Shown here in pieces: positions 9,534-17,822 of a stretch of 64,000 nt of DNA. The notes under the pieces are model-generated. The model saw only the letters and a program-made list of their open reading frames with translations. It was not told the DNA's origin and did no database searches. Source of the stretch: Clostridia bacterium (lineage in GTDB: Bacteria > Bacillota > Clostridia > Christensenellales > Borkfalkiaceae); contig JAFVRR010000005.1 of assembly GCA_017504165.1 (NCBI GenBank), positions 62,001 to 126,000 on the forward strand, given 5' to 3'. Both the position numbers and the translations under genes were made by a program. Within the stretch, counting starts at the first letter, position 1. Each line of letters starts with the position of its first letter.

Positions 9534-10221
9534 CCCTAAGCCTGAAAAAGTTGTAAAATGCATTGAATCTTGGCGTAAAAAATGCCCGGATTATGAAATT
9601 ATAGAGTGGAACGAAAGTAATTACGATATTAATAAATGTAAATACGCTCGTTTAGCGTACGAAGATAAAAAGTACGCTTTCGTCTCCGATTTTATGCGTT
9701 TTGATATTTTGAACAAATATGGCGGAATTTACGTTGATACCGATGTGGAAATTTTAAAAGATATAACTCCATTACTTCATTCTAATTTTATGGGCTTTGA
9801 ACGGGCGGGAGAAGTTGCGCCAGGGCTTATAATGTACACTACCACTAATAATGATATTTTAAAAGAAATTTTAGATTATTATTATTCTTTTAATGAAGAT
9901 AAAATCAATTACGATTACACTGTTTGTAACTTGGTAACCGATATTTTATTGAAAAGGGGCTTAACCAAAGAAGATTCTTTGCAACGCGTTGATGATTTTA
10001 CCATTTACCCAACGGAATACTTTAATCCAAAGGGTGCAAATTATGGAAAAGAGAAGATAACTAACAACACTTATTGTATACATCACTATCTTGCTACTTG
10101 GAAGAGTAAAGAAGAGCAAAAACTTATGGAATACAAGGTGAAATATGGGGTAAAAAAGGGCAAAATATTGTTTATTTTAGCCCACCCTATTTTATCAATT
10201 AAAATCAAAAGGAAAAAATAA
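9496..10221 (+). CDS. GT32-type glycosyltransferase (DXD sugar-binding domain)
   Basis: A 241-residue transferase starting MIKKIHYVWIG, the canonical beginning of the Gly_transf_sug/GT32 fold, with the DXD motif in YVDTDVEI (Asp81-Asp83) and FVSDFMRFDIL upstream of it. A GTG in frame at 9481 would add five residues, but GGAG at 9485-9488 sits 7 nt before the ATG at 9496, which fixes this start. The gene overlaps the Wzy gene by 38 nt and ends in TAATG with the flippase. It probably adds a hexose to the repeat unit; the donor is unknown. Confidence 0.9.
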   Translation: MIKKIHYVWIGNNPKPEKVVKCIESWRKKCPDYEIIEWNESNYDINKCKYARLAYEDKKYAFVSDFMRFDILNKYGGIYVDTDVEILKDITPLLHSNFMGFERAGEVAPGLIMYTTTNNDILKEILDYYYSFNEDKINYDYTVCNLVTDILLKRGLTKEDSLQRVDDFTIYPTEYFNPKGANYGKEKITNNTYCIHHYLATWKSKEEQKLMEYKVKYGVKKGKILFILAHPILSIKIKRKK

Positions 10222-11477
10222 TGGCAAAGACAAGCGTTTTTAAAAATACCGCAATGCTTTATATAATGACTTTTGCAAGGTTAATATTTCCGCTTATAAC
10301 CTTACCGTATTTAGCAAGGATTTTGTCGGAAGAGTCATACGGGTTCGTTTCTTACGTTAAAAGTTGTATGACTTATATTCAACTTGTAGTCGATTTTGGA
10401 TTTATATTATCGTCGGTTAAAGATATAGTTAAACTAAATGGAGATAAAGATGAGATAGGTAAAGTTGTGGGCAATACTTTTCTATCTAAAATAATGCTTT
10501 CAGTAATAGCGTTTATCGTGCTTATTTTTATGGTGGCGGTAATCGAAATTTTAAAGCTAAACGTAATTTTCGTATTACTTAGTTTTATCGGTGTTGCAAC
10601 TACTGCCTTTTTAGCTGATTTTTTATTCCGTGGTATTGAAAAAATGGAATATATAACCTTTATTTACCTTATAGCAAAGGGCGTATCGGTTATATTAACG
10701 TTCATTTTGGTTAAAAATGATGGGGATTTAATTTGGATTCCCGTTTTAGATATAGTAACTAACGTCATATCAATAATAATAACGTTGATAATTATTAATA
10801 AATTAGGTATAAAGATAAAGATAAGCAATATATTTGATTGCTTTAAAATGATAAAAGACTCGTTTGTATACTTTTTATCTGGCGTAGCATCAACTGTTTT
10901 TGCTGCATTAAACACTTTACTTATAGGTATTTTTATTAAAGATTTAACGATAGTTGCATATTGGAGTATGTGTTTAACGATAATTACTGCAATACAAAGC
11001 TTATACGGGCCTATTACAAATAGCATTTATCCACATATGATAAAAGAAAGAAAACTCGCTTTTATTCATAAAACGTTAATGATATTTATGCCAATAGTGT
11101 TAGTCGGTTCAATAATATCCGTATATTTTTCAGAATTTGCCCTTTTAGTCGTGGGCGGAGAAAAATATATCCCTGCATCAAACTTGTTTAAATTAATGGT
11201 GCCTATTTTATTCTTTAGTTTTCCTGCACAAGTTTACGGTTGGCCAACTTTGGGCGCAATAGGTCGTGTAAAAGAAACGACTTTTTCAACTATTATTTCT
11301 GCAGTTTTTCAAGTTGTTGGTATCATTGTACTTGCATATTTAAATCTATTCAACGTATATGCGCTCGCATTATTGCGCGGAGCAACAGAGTTGATTTTAT
11401 TGCTTATTAGAATGGTTATAGTTTACAAAAACAAAAGGGAATTTGCTAGTGCAGATGCTAAAGTAAAAACGGAGTAA
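10221..11477 (+). CDS. Oligosaccharide flippase (Wzx/PST family)
   Basis: A 418-residue membrane protein of the polysaccharide-transport branch of the MOP superfamily. The N-terminal segment LPYLARILSEESYGF (~27-41) is the family's most recognisable stretch, and about twelve hydrophobic helices follow, with FRGIEKMEYIT in the middle. It moves undecaprenyl-diphosphate-linked repeat units across the membrane for Wzy. Start and upstream stop overlap by 1 nt. It is the only flippase in the window; cluster II must have one beyond the right edge or share this one. Confidence 0.92.
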   Translation: MAKTSVFKNTAMLYIMTFARLIFPLITLPYLARILSEESYGFVSYVKSCMTYIQLVVDFGFILSSVKDIVKLNGDKDEIGKVVGNTFLSKIMLSVIAFIVLIFMVAVIEILKLNVIFVLLSFIGVATTAFLADFLFRGIEKMEYITFIYLIAKGVSVILTFILVKNDGDLIWIPVLDIVTNVISIIITLIIINKLGIKIKISNIFDCFKMIKDSFVYFLSGVASTVFAALNTLLIGIFIKDLTIVAYWSMCLTIITAIQSLYGPITNSIYPHMIKERKLAFIHKTLMIFMPIVLVGSIISVYFSEFALLVVGGEKYIPASNLFKLMVPILFFSFPAQVYGWPTLGAIGRVKETTFSTIISAVFQVVGIIVLAYLNLFNVYALALLRGATELILLLIRMVIVYKNKREFASADAKVKTE

Positions 11478-11487
11478 TGTTTAAATT

Positions 11488-12675
11488 ATGAGCAAAATTA
11501 AAAATTTATTCGGCTTAATTTTATATAAAATAGCACCCATAAAGAAGAATAGATACCTTTTCACTAGTTTTAACGGTCATTATTCCGATAATACTAAAGC
11601 TATTTCAGAAAAACTGCATTTGATTTCTAATAACGCCGAAATTATATGGCTTGTAGAAAGAAAATATATGAAGGATTTACCGTCATACGTAAAAGGTGTA
11701 GATATAAACAGTTTAAAAGGTTTTTGGTGTAGGGGGACGGCAACTGCGCAAATCGATAACGTGTATGGTTTTTGCGCCAACTATTTAACTAGCGATAGCA
11801 AAAAAGCAAAGCGCAAGGCTAGACTTCTAACTTTTTTACAGTCTAAGAAAAAACAATCTATTTATACTACTATGCACGGTACTCCGTTAAAGAGAATAGG
11901 TCGTGACCAAGTTGGCAATATCGTTTATGACTTGTATACAAAAAACACAAGTTTATTAGTGGGAGATGAGTTTTCGGCAAAAATATTTAAAGGGGTTACT
12001 TTTGGGAAAATGCCGATTAGTGTAGTAGGTTCTCCACGTAACGACTTGTTGTTTGATAAAAGCAATAATTATAAAGAAAAGTTAGGGTTGCCTTCCGATA
12101 AAAAGATAATTCTCTACGCACCAACTTTTAGAAACGACGGAAAAGACGTAGAGGGGAAAAACGTTAAACGTAGTGGTATTGACCAATTAAACGCAATGGA
12201 TTTTGATTTATTGTTTAATACCTTAAAAGAAAAATTTGGTGGAGAGTGGGTTATGGTATTACGATTCCACTACCACGTTGCAAACCTTGTAGATTGGGAT
12301 AGATTAAACAATAAATATCCCGGCAAGTTTATAAACGGCAATTTTTTTGATGACATGGCTTTATATTTAGCCGCGTGTGACCTTTTAGTTTCTGATTCTA
12401 GTTCGTGTATGTTTGATTATTTAAATACTAAAAGACCTTGTTTTATCTTTTTCCCAGATTTGGATAATTACCAAAACAACGAGCGTGGTTTCTATTTGGA
12501 TATAGAAACGTTACCGTTTGATGTGGCTAAAGATTTTTCTACCTTCATTAAAAACGTTAAAGGGTTTGATAATTCTAAATATCAAGAAAAAATCATTCAA
12601 TTTAAAGAGAGAATAGGCGATAAAAACGATGGCAAAGCATCAGACAGAATAGTAAAAATAATATTAACCAAATAA
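11488..12675 (+). CDS. Second CDP-glycerol glycerophosphotransferase family protein
   Basis: A 395-residue TagF-like protein distinct from the one at 7135. It has MHGTPLKRIGRD with the conserved His130-Gly131, a second motif region LYAPTFRNDG (~209), LRFHYH (~255) and the C-terminal nucleotide site VSDSSSCMFDYLNTKRP (~305-321). There is no clear N-terminal membrane helix, so it is a peripheral enzyme. It would transfer polyol-phosphate from a CDP carrier. It is the last gene of cluster I, 10 nt after the flippase, and ends 2 nt before the terminator. Having two paralogues suggests either sequential additions or two acceptors. Confidence 0.9.
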   Translation: MSKIKNLFGLILYKIAPIKKNRYLFTSFNGHYSDNTKAISEKLHLISNNAEIIWLVERKYMKDLPSYVKGVDINSLKGFWCRGTATAQIDNVYGFCANYLTSDSKKAKRKARLLTFLQSKKKQSIYTTMHGTPLKRIGRDQVGNIVYDLYTKNTSLLVGDEFSAKIFKGVTFGKMPISVVGSPRNDLLFDKSNNYKEKLGLPSDKKIILYAPTFRNDGKDVEGKNVKRSGIDQLNAMDFDLLFNTLKEKFGGEWVMVLRFHYHVANLVDWDRLNNKYPGKFINGNFFDDMALYLAACDLLVSDSSSCMFDYLNTKRPCFIFFPDLDNYQNNERGFYLDIETLPFDVAKDFSTFIKNVKGFDNSKYQEKIIQFKERIGDKNDGKASDRIVKIILTK

Positions 12676-12676
12676 C

Positions 12677-12706
12677 AAAACGCACGGAATTTACCGTGCG
12701 TTTTTA
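12677..12706. terminator. Terminator between cluster I and the convergent Wzz-like gene
   Basis: Perfect 11-bp stem (12677-12687 with 12694-12704), 6-nt loop, T-run on the right and A-run on the left, so it works in both directions. Confidence 0.9.
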
Positions 12707-12712
12707 ATTTGA

Positions 12713-13936
12713 TTAGTTGTCTTTCTTCTTTTTAGATGTATGAATAATTAATACTGTAAAACTAGCAATAAGTAAACCGACAATGAAACTTGCAATGCCC
12801 GCAACTATTATGCTAACGCCACCTCTTTCTTTTATAATTGAAGAGTTTTCAAAAGTGATAGCCGATAATTGTTCGTAAATAATATTTATATTTTCAATAT
12901 ATTCGTTTGTAAAAGTATCAATATTATTATAAAAATTAGTAAGTTTTGTAGTAAACGCTAAATAATCTTGTTCGTTTGTTTTTTCGCCTTTCGCGTAAGA
13001 AAGTTTAGTGTTTAAAGTTTCAATTTTACTAGAAATTATTACGTTTTCTTCAAGTAGTTCTAAAATTCTATTAATACCTATTTGTTTGTCAGAATATTCG
13101 TTCTTGCCAATTTCTAATCTGATTGCGTCAATAATATTTTCGTTAGATTGCTTTTTACTAATTAGCGTTTCAATTTCCGATTGATAAGATTTAGCAAGTT
13201 CTTCATTTTTAGGGGCGTAGCCTTCGCGTTCAAATTCGCTTTTAAGTAGTTCAAGCGAGTTCATCATAAAGAAGTTTTCAACCCCTTGCTTGTAAGTTGA
13301 TAAAGACTTATTGTTTATAGATATATCGCCAAGCGAAGTAATAGTTTTCTCGTAAGCGCTAAGTAAATATTCCTTTTGCGTTTCTAAGAAGTTTAATTTA
13401 TTGTCAAAAGAAAGGGAATTATCGTAAGCGTTTAAATAACTGTCGTGTCTAGTGTTTTTAACCATTTCTTTTACGTTGTTTATAGGAAGTGTAGAAAGGT
13501 CTTTTAAAAAGGCTTTAGCAACTTCTTTATTAGGGAAGTATTTAGATTTAACGGTTATTGTATAAACGGTATCCTTTCTTTCCGCCGAGTTAATTACTAT
13601 TTCTTGGCTAATAGAAATATCGTCGTAAAGAGAAAGGGAAACGACGTCGATAGAAGAGTATTTACTATCGCTTTTCTTAACCGTTTCAAGTGATTTTTGA
13701 GAAATAAAATCAGAGTACTTTAAGTTAGACCCGTCAGGCATAGTTAAAGTAGCGCTACCGGGGTAGTCTAAACTAAAAGAAGTGGTGTAATAAGCGTTAG
13801 AATTACTATATACAACGCCTAAAAATAAAGTACCTACAATCGTAATTATTAAAGTTATTACCGCAAGGAGTATCTTGCGCTTAAAAATGATTTCAAGTAA
13901 ATCGGCAAAGGTAAGTTCTTTTGATTTATTTTCCAT
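12713..13936 (-). CDS. Wzz/YveK-like polysaccharide co-polymerase
   Basis: A 407-residue chain-length determinant-like protein. LTFADLLEIIFKRK at the N-terminus precedes a transmembrane helix (~21-44); a long extracytoplasmic, coiled-coil-rich region follows (~150-350), and a second helix (~378-400) ends in a basic tail. This two-helix topology is that of polysaccharide co-polymerases, which set glycan length and partner the tyrosine kinase in Firmicutes. No kinase or phosphatase gene is adjacent and the usual PxxP before helix 2 is not obvious, so the match is by architecture. It is transcribed toward cluster I from its own promoter. Confidence 0.78.
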   Translation of the reverse strand: MENKSKELTFADLLEIIFKRKILLAVITLIITIVGTLFLGVVYSNSNAYYTTSFSLDYPGSATLTMPDGSNLKYSDFISQKSLETVKKSDSKYSSIDVVSLSLYDDISISQEIVINSAERKDTVYTITVKSKYFPNKEVAKAFLKDLSTLPINNVKEMVKNTRHDSYLNAYDNSLSFDNKLNFLETQKEYLLSAYEKTITSLGDISINNKSLSTYKQGVENFFMMNSLELLKSEFEREGYAPKNEELAKSYQSEIETLISKKQSNENIIDAIRLEIGKNEYSDKQIGINRILELLEENVIISSKIETLNTKLSYAKGEKTNEQDYLAFTTKLTNFYNNIDTFTNEYIENINIIYEQLSAITFENSSIIKERGGVSIIVAGIASFIVGLLIASFTVLIIHTSKKKKDN

Positions 13937-13968
13937 TTTTCGCTCCTTAAAGATTACTTATTATTTTA

Positions 13969-13997
13969 AGTATATTATTATTTTATAAAAAAGTCAA
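13969..13997 (-). promoter_or_regulatory. Promoter of the Wzz-like gene
   Basis: On the minus strand: TTGACT (13997-13992), 17-bp spacer, TATACT (13974-13969), followed by AAGGAG before the ATG at 13936. Confidence 0.7.
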
Positions 13998-14037
13998 GAA
14001 AAGAGTTGTCGCTTTATGCTACGAGAGAGTTTTTAAC

Positions 14038-14067
14038 TTGACTATTTTATAGTTTTTAGTATATAAT
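14038..14067 (+). promoter_or_regulatory. Promoter of the lipoprotein gene
   Basis: TTGACT (14038-14043), 18-bp spacer, TATAAT (14062-14067). It is divergent from the Wzz-like promoter, with about 40 bp between the two -35 boxes. Confidence 0.7.
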
Positions 14068-14117
14068 GTTTATTACTTAATAAAAAATCAACCAATATAA
14101 TTAATTTTGGAGAAAAT

Positions 14118-15110
14118 ATGAAAAAATTATTCACTTTATTTTTGGTATTAATAATATCGATATTCACGCTTACCGGTTGTGGAGAAACCCCACTTGGTTT
14201 TAAAGCGCAATATTGGCACGAAAACGTCGCAACGACAGACTTTCACCCTTTAAATGAAACTATTGAATACGACGTTAAAGTCGTTAATAAAACGCCGTCA
14301 AATTCAGCCGAAATGAAAAATAACGACGTTAAAATGGAAATAACTAACGGTAAGTATATTACAACTTTAAAAATGTTAGAAGACGAAAATAACGTTCCGT
14401 ACTATTCTTACGAAACCGAACTGTTAATTGAAGGCAAGTACACTTTTAAAGAAGAAGTGAAAGAGTTTACTAACGACGTAAAATCGACTACTTTATTTAA
14501 AACAATCGTAAACGATTTTATGCCAATTTCTACTACTAAATCTTCAAATAAAACTACGACTATTATGTCTGCCGTTAACGGTTACGCCTTGTTTGATTTT
14601 ACGTATAGTTACGACGTTAATTACGGCGAAAAAGACGCAACTTCTAAATACACTTTAAACACTATTGGCGAAACTAAGTCAGAGCCAATCGTTAAAAATA
14701 ACACTTTCAAAAAATATAACGATAAAGCGTATATCGATAGCGAACTTTTATTATTACTTCCAAGGGCGTTTAGTTACGAACAAAGTTTTATGAAAAGTTT
14801 TTCTTCAATCGACGTGGTTACTCAAAAAATTCAAAAAATGAGATACTATGCAGGTACGGAAAAAACTGAAGTTCCAGATATTAAAAGTTTTAATTTAAAA
14901 TACAATTTAAATGGATCGGAAACGGGCGCGGAAGATTTTAAAGCGGCAAAAGTTCAAGTTTTAATAGACGATACTTTCTCTGGCGCGGCAATGGAGGCTT
15001 ACTACGCGGTAGACCATCCAACCCACCGTCATAGAATGGTTAAATGCTACACGGCGTTAAACGATTCTATAGGATATTTAGAATACACAATCAAGTCAGT
15101 TCAAGCGTAA
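14118..15110 (+). CDS. Putative lipoprotein of unknown function
   Basis: A 330-residue protein with a clear type II signal peptide: basic MKK, hydrophobic stretch (4-17) and lipobox LTGC with Cys21 as the lipidated residue. The mature part is hydrophilic, with many Asn, Lys and Thr and no motif I recognise; it contains KYTFKEEVKEF and repeated beta-like stretches, suggesting a beta-rich extracytoplasmic domain anchored on the outer membrane face. GGAG lies 7 nt before the ATG. The YgjV-like gene begins 5 nt after its stop, so the two are probably co-transcribed; the function remains unknown. Confidence 0.8.
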   Translation: MKKLFTLFLVLIISIFTLTGCGETPLGFKAQYWHENVATTDFHPLNETIEYDVKVVNKTPSNSAEMKNNDVKMEITNGKYITTLKMLEDENNVPYYSYETELLIEGKYTFKEEVKEFTNDVKSTTLFKTIVNDFMPISTTKSSNKTTTIMSAVNGYALFDFTYSYDVNYGEKDATSKYTLNTIGETKSEPIVKNNTFKKYNDKAYIDSELLLLLPRAFSYEQSFMKSFSSIDVVTQKIQKMRYYAGTEKTEVPDIKSFNLKYNLNGSETGAEDFKAAKVQVLIDDTFSGAAMEAYYAVDHPTHRHRMVKCYTALNDSIGYLEYTIKSVQA

Positions 15111-15115
15111 GATAA

Positions 15116-15721
15116 ATGAATGAAACTATTATAATTATAGCGCAAGTATTAGGGGGGATAGCAATCCTTTCTAATATTTACGCAATGCAGTTTAACAAAC
15201 ACGGGCTTATAATGCTTTTTAAACTTATAGGTTCGTTTTTATTTTGCTTACAATACTTTTTACTAGGCGCATACGTCGGTATGATTATGGATTTTATCGG
15301 CACTATTAGAAATATAGTTTTTGCATACCTTGTAAAAAAAGGGAAAAGCACAAAGCCGTATATTATCTTTTTTGCAATTTTAACCTTCTTTATGGGTTTA
15401 TTTACGGTTATTCAAACGTGGGATAAAACTCTAGTGGCATTGTCTATTTGGAAAGCAAGTCAAGGCGTGTTAGTATTCCTTGCGGTTACCGTTAGCGTAC
15501 TATCTATTATAGCAAAACTAATATCAACTATTGCTTACGGTTTTAAAAATGCCCACACTATAAGAATGCTTAACGTTCCGTCGTGCTCGTGTTGGATAAT
15601 TTATAACTTCGTTTGTTTTTCGTTTACGGGCGTTATCAACGAACTACTTACCATTAGTTCAATTATTATTGCGGAAATCCGCTTTAAAAAAGTCAAAGAA
15701 GAAAAACCTTTACAAAAGTAA
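15116..15721 (+). CDS. YgjV-family inner membrane protein
   Basis: A 201-residue membrane protein with about six helices. It resembles the YgjV (Imp-YgjV) family: an N-terminal helix with AQVLGGIAILSNIYAMQ, then repeated helical hairpins and FIGTIRNIVFAYL in the middle. The family has no settled biochemical role; it lies in the cytoplasmic membrane. It follows the lipoprotein gene closely. Its last 12 bases overlap the convergent M50 gene, and both stop codons lie within the shared terminator hairpin. Confidence 0.75.
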   Translation: MNETIIIIAQVLGGIAILSNIYAMQFNKHGLIMLFKLIGSFLFCLQYFLLGAYVGMIMDFIGTIRNIVFAYLVKKGKSTKPYIIFFAILTFFMGLFTVIQTWDKTLVALSIWKASQGVLVFLAVTVSVLSIIAKLISTIAYGFKNAHTIRMLNVPSCSCWIIYNFVCFSFTGVINELLTISSIIIAEIRFKKVKEEKPLQK

Positions 15722-15731
15722 AGGTTTTTTG
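15702..15731. terminator. Bidirectional terminator overlapping two stop codons
   Basis: Perfect 12-bp stem (15702-15713 with 15718-15729) and AAAA loop, flanked by A and T runs. The stop of the YgjV-like gene (15719-15721) and of the M50 gene (15710-15712) are part of the hairpin. Confidence 0.88.
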
Positions 15732-16576
15732 TTTTTAAAAGCGCTAGTTTCTTTAATTTTTAAGTAGATATTTTCTTCAATTAGCATATTTATAAATTCG
15801 TTATTATTTAGAGTTATAGAATGATTAGAATTTTTAAGTAAAACTTCAATTTCATAGTAAAAATTACTATCTATTATTAAAAATAGTTCTTTTATAACGG
15901 TGTCTTCGCTAACGGCAATCTTTCTAACTAGTTTAGGTTTGTCGCTATTTATAATAAAACTAGTATAACTTTTAATATAACTATTGTCGTTATTTATTCC
16001 AAACACGCCAAAAAACATAAACAGCGAAAAGAACAAAATAGTTATATTAGGCGTAGTAAAAAGGGAATATATAAAAAGGGCAAACAAAAGGCAAGCGAAA
16101 ATAAAACTTATTATATTAACGACTTTTTTCGCTCGCTTTCTAGTTATAAAAAGCGATAACGTAGCAAGTAAAAACCTACCGCCGTCAAGCGGATAGCAAG
16201 GAATTAAGTTAATTACGGCAAGGGTAACGCTTGTAAAAACAACTAAATCGGTATAGGCGTAAGTATCGGGGATAAACCACCATAGCGCGGTAAATATCAG
16301 CGCGGTTAAAAGGTTAATCATTGGCCCTGCAAGCGCAATTTTACATTCGTCAACGTATTTTAAATTAACGGCGTCGCCTTTAATAATAGCGCCGTAGGGC
16401 ATAAGGGTAATTTTGTTAAGTTTATAGCCTAGTCTAGACGATGCAAAATAATGCCCCAATTCGTGCATAACGGCAACTAAAGTACATATTAAAAAAGAAA
16501 ATACTTTGCCTATAAAAGCAAAGTATAATCCAAATATAAAAAATAAAGGGTGGATAGATATTTTTAGGTCAACCAT
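15710..16576 (-). CDS. spoIVFB: M50 site-2 metalloprotease, SpoIVFB-like
   Basis: A 288-residue polytopic intramembrane metalloprotease. The zinc motif is HELGH (His38, Glu39, His42) and the third ligand region is PCYPLDGGR (~143-151). About six helices are followed by a ~75-residue cytosolic C-terminal domain where SpoIVFB has a CBS domain. SpoIVFB releases mature sigma-K in the mother cell of sporulating Firmicutes. The upstream gene (16564) is a SpoIVFA-like inhibitor, overlapping by 13 nt, which is the spoIVF operon arrangement and supports this role over a general S2P. No sigma-K gene is in view, so the target is inferred. Confidence 0.85.
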   Translation of the reverse strand: MVDLKISIHPLFFIFGLYFAFIGKVFSFLICTLVAVMHELGHYFASSRLGYKLNKITLMPYGAIIKGDAVNLKYVDECKIALAGPMINLLTALIFTALWWFIPDTYAYTDLVVFTSVTLAVINLIPCYPLDGGRFLLATLSLFITRKRAKKVVNIISFIFACLLFALFIYSLFTTPNITILFFSLFMFFGVFGINNDNSYIKSYTSFIINSDKPKLVRKIAVSEDTVIKELFLIIDSNFYYEIEVLLKNSNHSITLNNNEFINMLIEENIYLKIKETSAFKNKKPLLL

Positions 16577-17280
16577 AAAATTTCGTTATCGGTTATTACG
16601 TAACTAGTAATAGTCGTGTTATTATCAAACATACTAACGTTAATTTCGCTAGAAGAATATCCTACCGGCACGTTTGCAAAAACCTTATCGTTTTTAGATA
16701 AATAGCAAAGTTCAAGGCCGGAAACGACTGTGGAAAAACTGTCGCTATGTTCAATAGTTACCGTGTAAACTCCGTCATTTTCGCTAACGTTGGAAACAAC
16801 GCCGTCGCAAGGCGAATAAACGCTACCAGATGATATCGTCATAACGCCGTCTTGAAGGGTAACTTCACCCGTTTTAGAAGGCGAAAGTGGCGAAAAACTA
16901 GAGTATACCGCCGTGTTTTTTTCTGATGCCGAGCCGAAAACTTGGCGCATTAGGTGGTTCATACCACTATCTTCCCAAAAGATATTAGTTAAAATAATTC
17001 CTACAATTAATGCAAAAATAGCCACTACTTGCACGGAAACGATATCAAACTTAGAACTCTTTACGCTGACCGTTTCGCTTTGAGCCGTAGGCGTTTTAAT
17101 TTGTTTAACCTTTTTAGGCCGTTTAAGTTTAGGTTCTTTTTTAGGTTTACTTTCAACACCGTTGACCTTTTCTATAACTTCTTCAACGACGTTTTTCCTT
17201 TTCTTTTTACTAGGTTTAACTACGACGTCGCAAGAGTTAACGGGTATTTCTAACATTTCTAAATAATCCATATCGCTCAT
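16564..17280 (-). CDS. spoIVFA: SpoIVFA-like membrane protein with degenerate LytM/M23 domain
   Basis: A 238-residue protein. The first ~75 residues are Lys-rich and cytosolic, a transmembrane helix spans ~80-101, and the C-terminal part (~155-238) is an M23-like beta domain (SPCDGVVSNVSENDG, TIEHSDSFSTVVSGL). The HxH zinc ligands of active M23 enzymes are not apparent, as in SpoIVFA, which does not cut peptidoglycan but holds and inhibits SpoIVFB. AAGGAG precedes the ATG and the downstream stop overlaps the protease start, so the two are translationally coupled. The annotation depends mainly on this pairing. Confidence 0.75.
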   Translation of the reverse strand: MSDMDYLEMLEIPVNSCDVVVKPSKKKRKNVVEEVIEKVNGVESKPKKEPKLKRPKKVKQIKTPTAQSETVSVKSSKFDIVSVQVVAIFALIVGIILTNIFWEDSGMNHLMRQVFGSASEKNTAVYSSFSPLSPSKTGEVTLQDGVMTISSGSVYSPCDGVVSNVSENDGVYTVTIEHSDSFSTVVSGLELCYLSKNDKVFANVPVGYSSSEINVSMFDNNTTITSYVITDNEILWLT

Positions 17281-17402
17281 AAAAACTCTCCTTGTTTTAG
17301 ATACGTTATAATCTATGAAAAGATTTTACTAGTTATGCTAAAATTTTTGAATAAACCGTATAAATGACAAAATCCTACACACACTTTACTTGGGAGGTAA
17401 TT

Positions 17403-17495
17403 ATGAATAAGAAAAAGGATTCAACTAAAAACTCCAAATCTTCTTCAAACAAATCAAATAACACTACAAAAAGTTGTACAAAAAACTGTAAGTAA
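17403..17495 (+). CDS. Small Lys/Ser/Asn-rich protein, 30 aa
   Basis: ATG 5 nt after a very strong GGGAGG (17392-17397). It encodes 30 residues, almost only Lys, Ser, Asn and Thr, ending SCTKNCK with two cysteines. The stop is 1 nt before the next ATG (17497), and a strong terminator closes the pair. It has no hydrophobic segment and no recognised family. Low complexity and high charge suggest a disordered or nucleic-acid-contacting peptide; the CxxxC tail could bind metal or cross-link. Position beside the spoIVFA/B-like pair, read divergently, makes a spore-related role possible but unproven. Confidence 0.55.
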   Translation: MNKKKDSTKNSKSSSNKSNNTTKSCTKNCK

Positions 17496-17496
17496 T

Positions 17497-17613
17497 ATGA
17501 AAAAGTTTGATAAGAAGAACTATAAATCAAGTTTTGACCCTTTTGGTAGTTATACCGGGGTAGACAGTGAAAACGTTTATGAAAAACCTATTCAAGACGT
17601 AGACGATTTATAG
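17497..17613 (+). CDS. Small protein with GSYTG and acidic tail, 38 aa
   Basis: A 38-residue ORF starting MKKFDKKNYKSS. It contains FDPFGSYTGVD and ends PIQDVDDL. Small clostridial proteins with a GSYTG segment and an acidic DDL end seem familiar to me, but I cannot name the family. Its ATG is 1 nt after the stop of the 30-aa gene and has no ribosome binding site of its own, so it is probably translationally coupled. A strong terminator follows within 8 nt. It has no membrane segment, and the function is unknown. Confidence 0.6.
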   Translation: MKKFDKKNYKSSFDPFGSYTGVDSENVYEKPIQDVDDL

Positions 17614-17620
17614 GAATTTA

Positions 17621-17652
17621 AAAAAACGGCGAAAAACTCGCCGTTTTTTTAT
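17621..17652 (+). terminator. Terminator of the two-small-ORF unit
   Basis: Perfect 12-bp stem (17621-17632 with 17638-17649), AAAAC loop, T-run through 17650. It defines a discrete short transcript for the two small proteins. Confidence 0.9.
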
Positions 17653-17674
17653 TTTTTAACGCCCAAAAAGGTCA

Positions 17675-17712
17675 ATTCTACTGTGAGTAGAGTGGTTTTT
17701 TGCCATTCTACT
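17675..17712 (+). promoter_or_regulatory. Mutually exclusive hairpins upstream of the DegV gene
   Basis: ATTCTACT (17675-17682) can pair with AGTAGAGT (17686-17693), or AGTAGAGTGG (17686-17695) can pair with CCATTCTACT (17703-17712) across a TTTTTTG loop. The middle segment serves both. This lies before the degV promoter found at 17754, so it would act only on a transcript starting further upstream. Confidence 0.35.
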
Positions 17713-17720
17713 ATTTTAAA

Positions 17721-17750
17721 AATAAGTTTAGACTAAATATTAAACTTATT
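17721..17750. promoter_or_regulatory. Perfect 10-bp inverted repeat at the degV promoter
   Basis: AATAAGTTTA (17721-17730), 10-nt centre, TAAACTTATT (17741-17750), ending 3 bp before the -35 box. There is no T-run after it, so it is more likely a protein operator than a terminator. Confidence 0.45.
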
Positions 17751-17753
17751 AGA

Positions 17754-17782
17754 TTACAAAATTAAAATTTTTGGTATATACT
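17754..17782 (+). promoter_or_regulatory. degV promoter
   Basis: TTACAA (17754-17759), 17-bp spacer, TATACT (17777-17782); AAGGGGG follows about 6 nt before the ATG at 17823. Confidence 0.65.
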
Positions 17783-17822
17783 TAATACGTAAACAAAAAT
17801 CATTTTCGTTTAAGGGGGTTTT

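Noticed and set aside
17663..17677. CCAAAAAGGTCAATT shared between the degV upstream region and the 48.2-kb repeat
   Set aside because: Only 15 AT-rich bases match, and the left stem arm is missing at 17.66 kb, so chance is a fair explanation.
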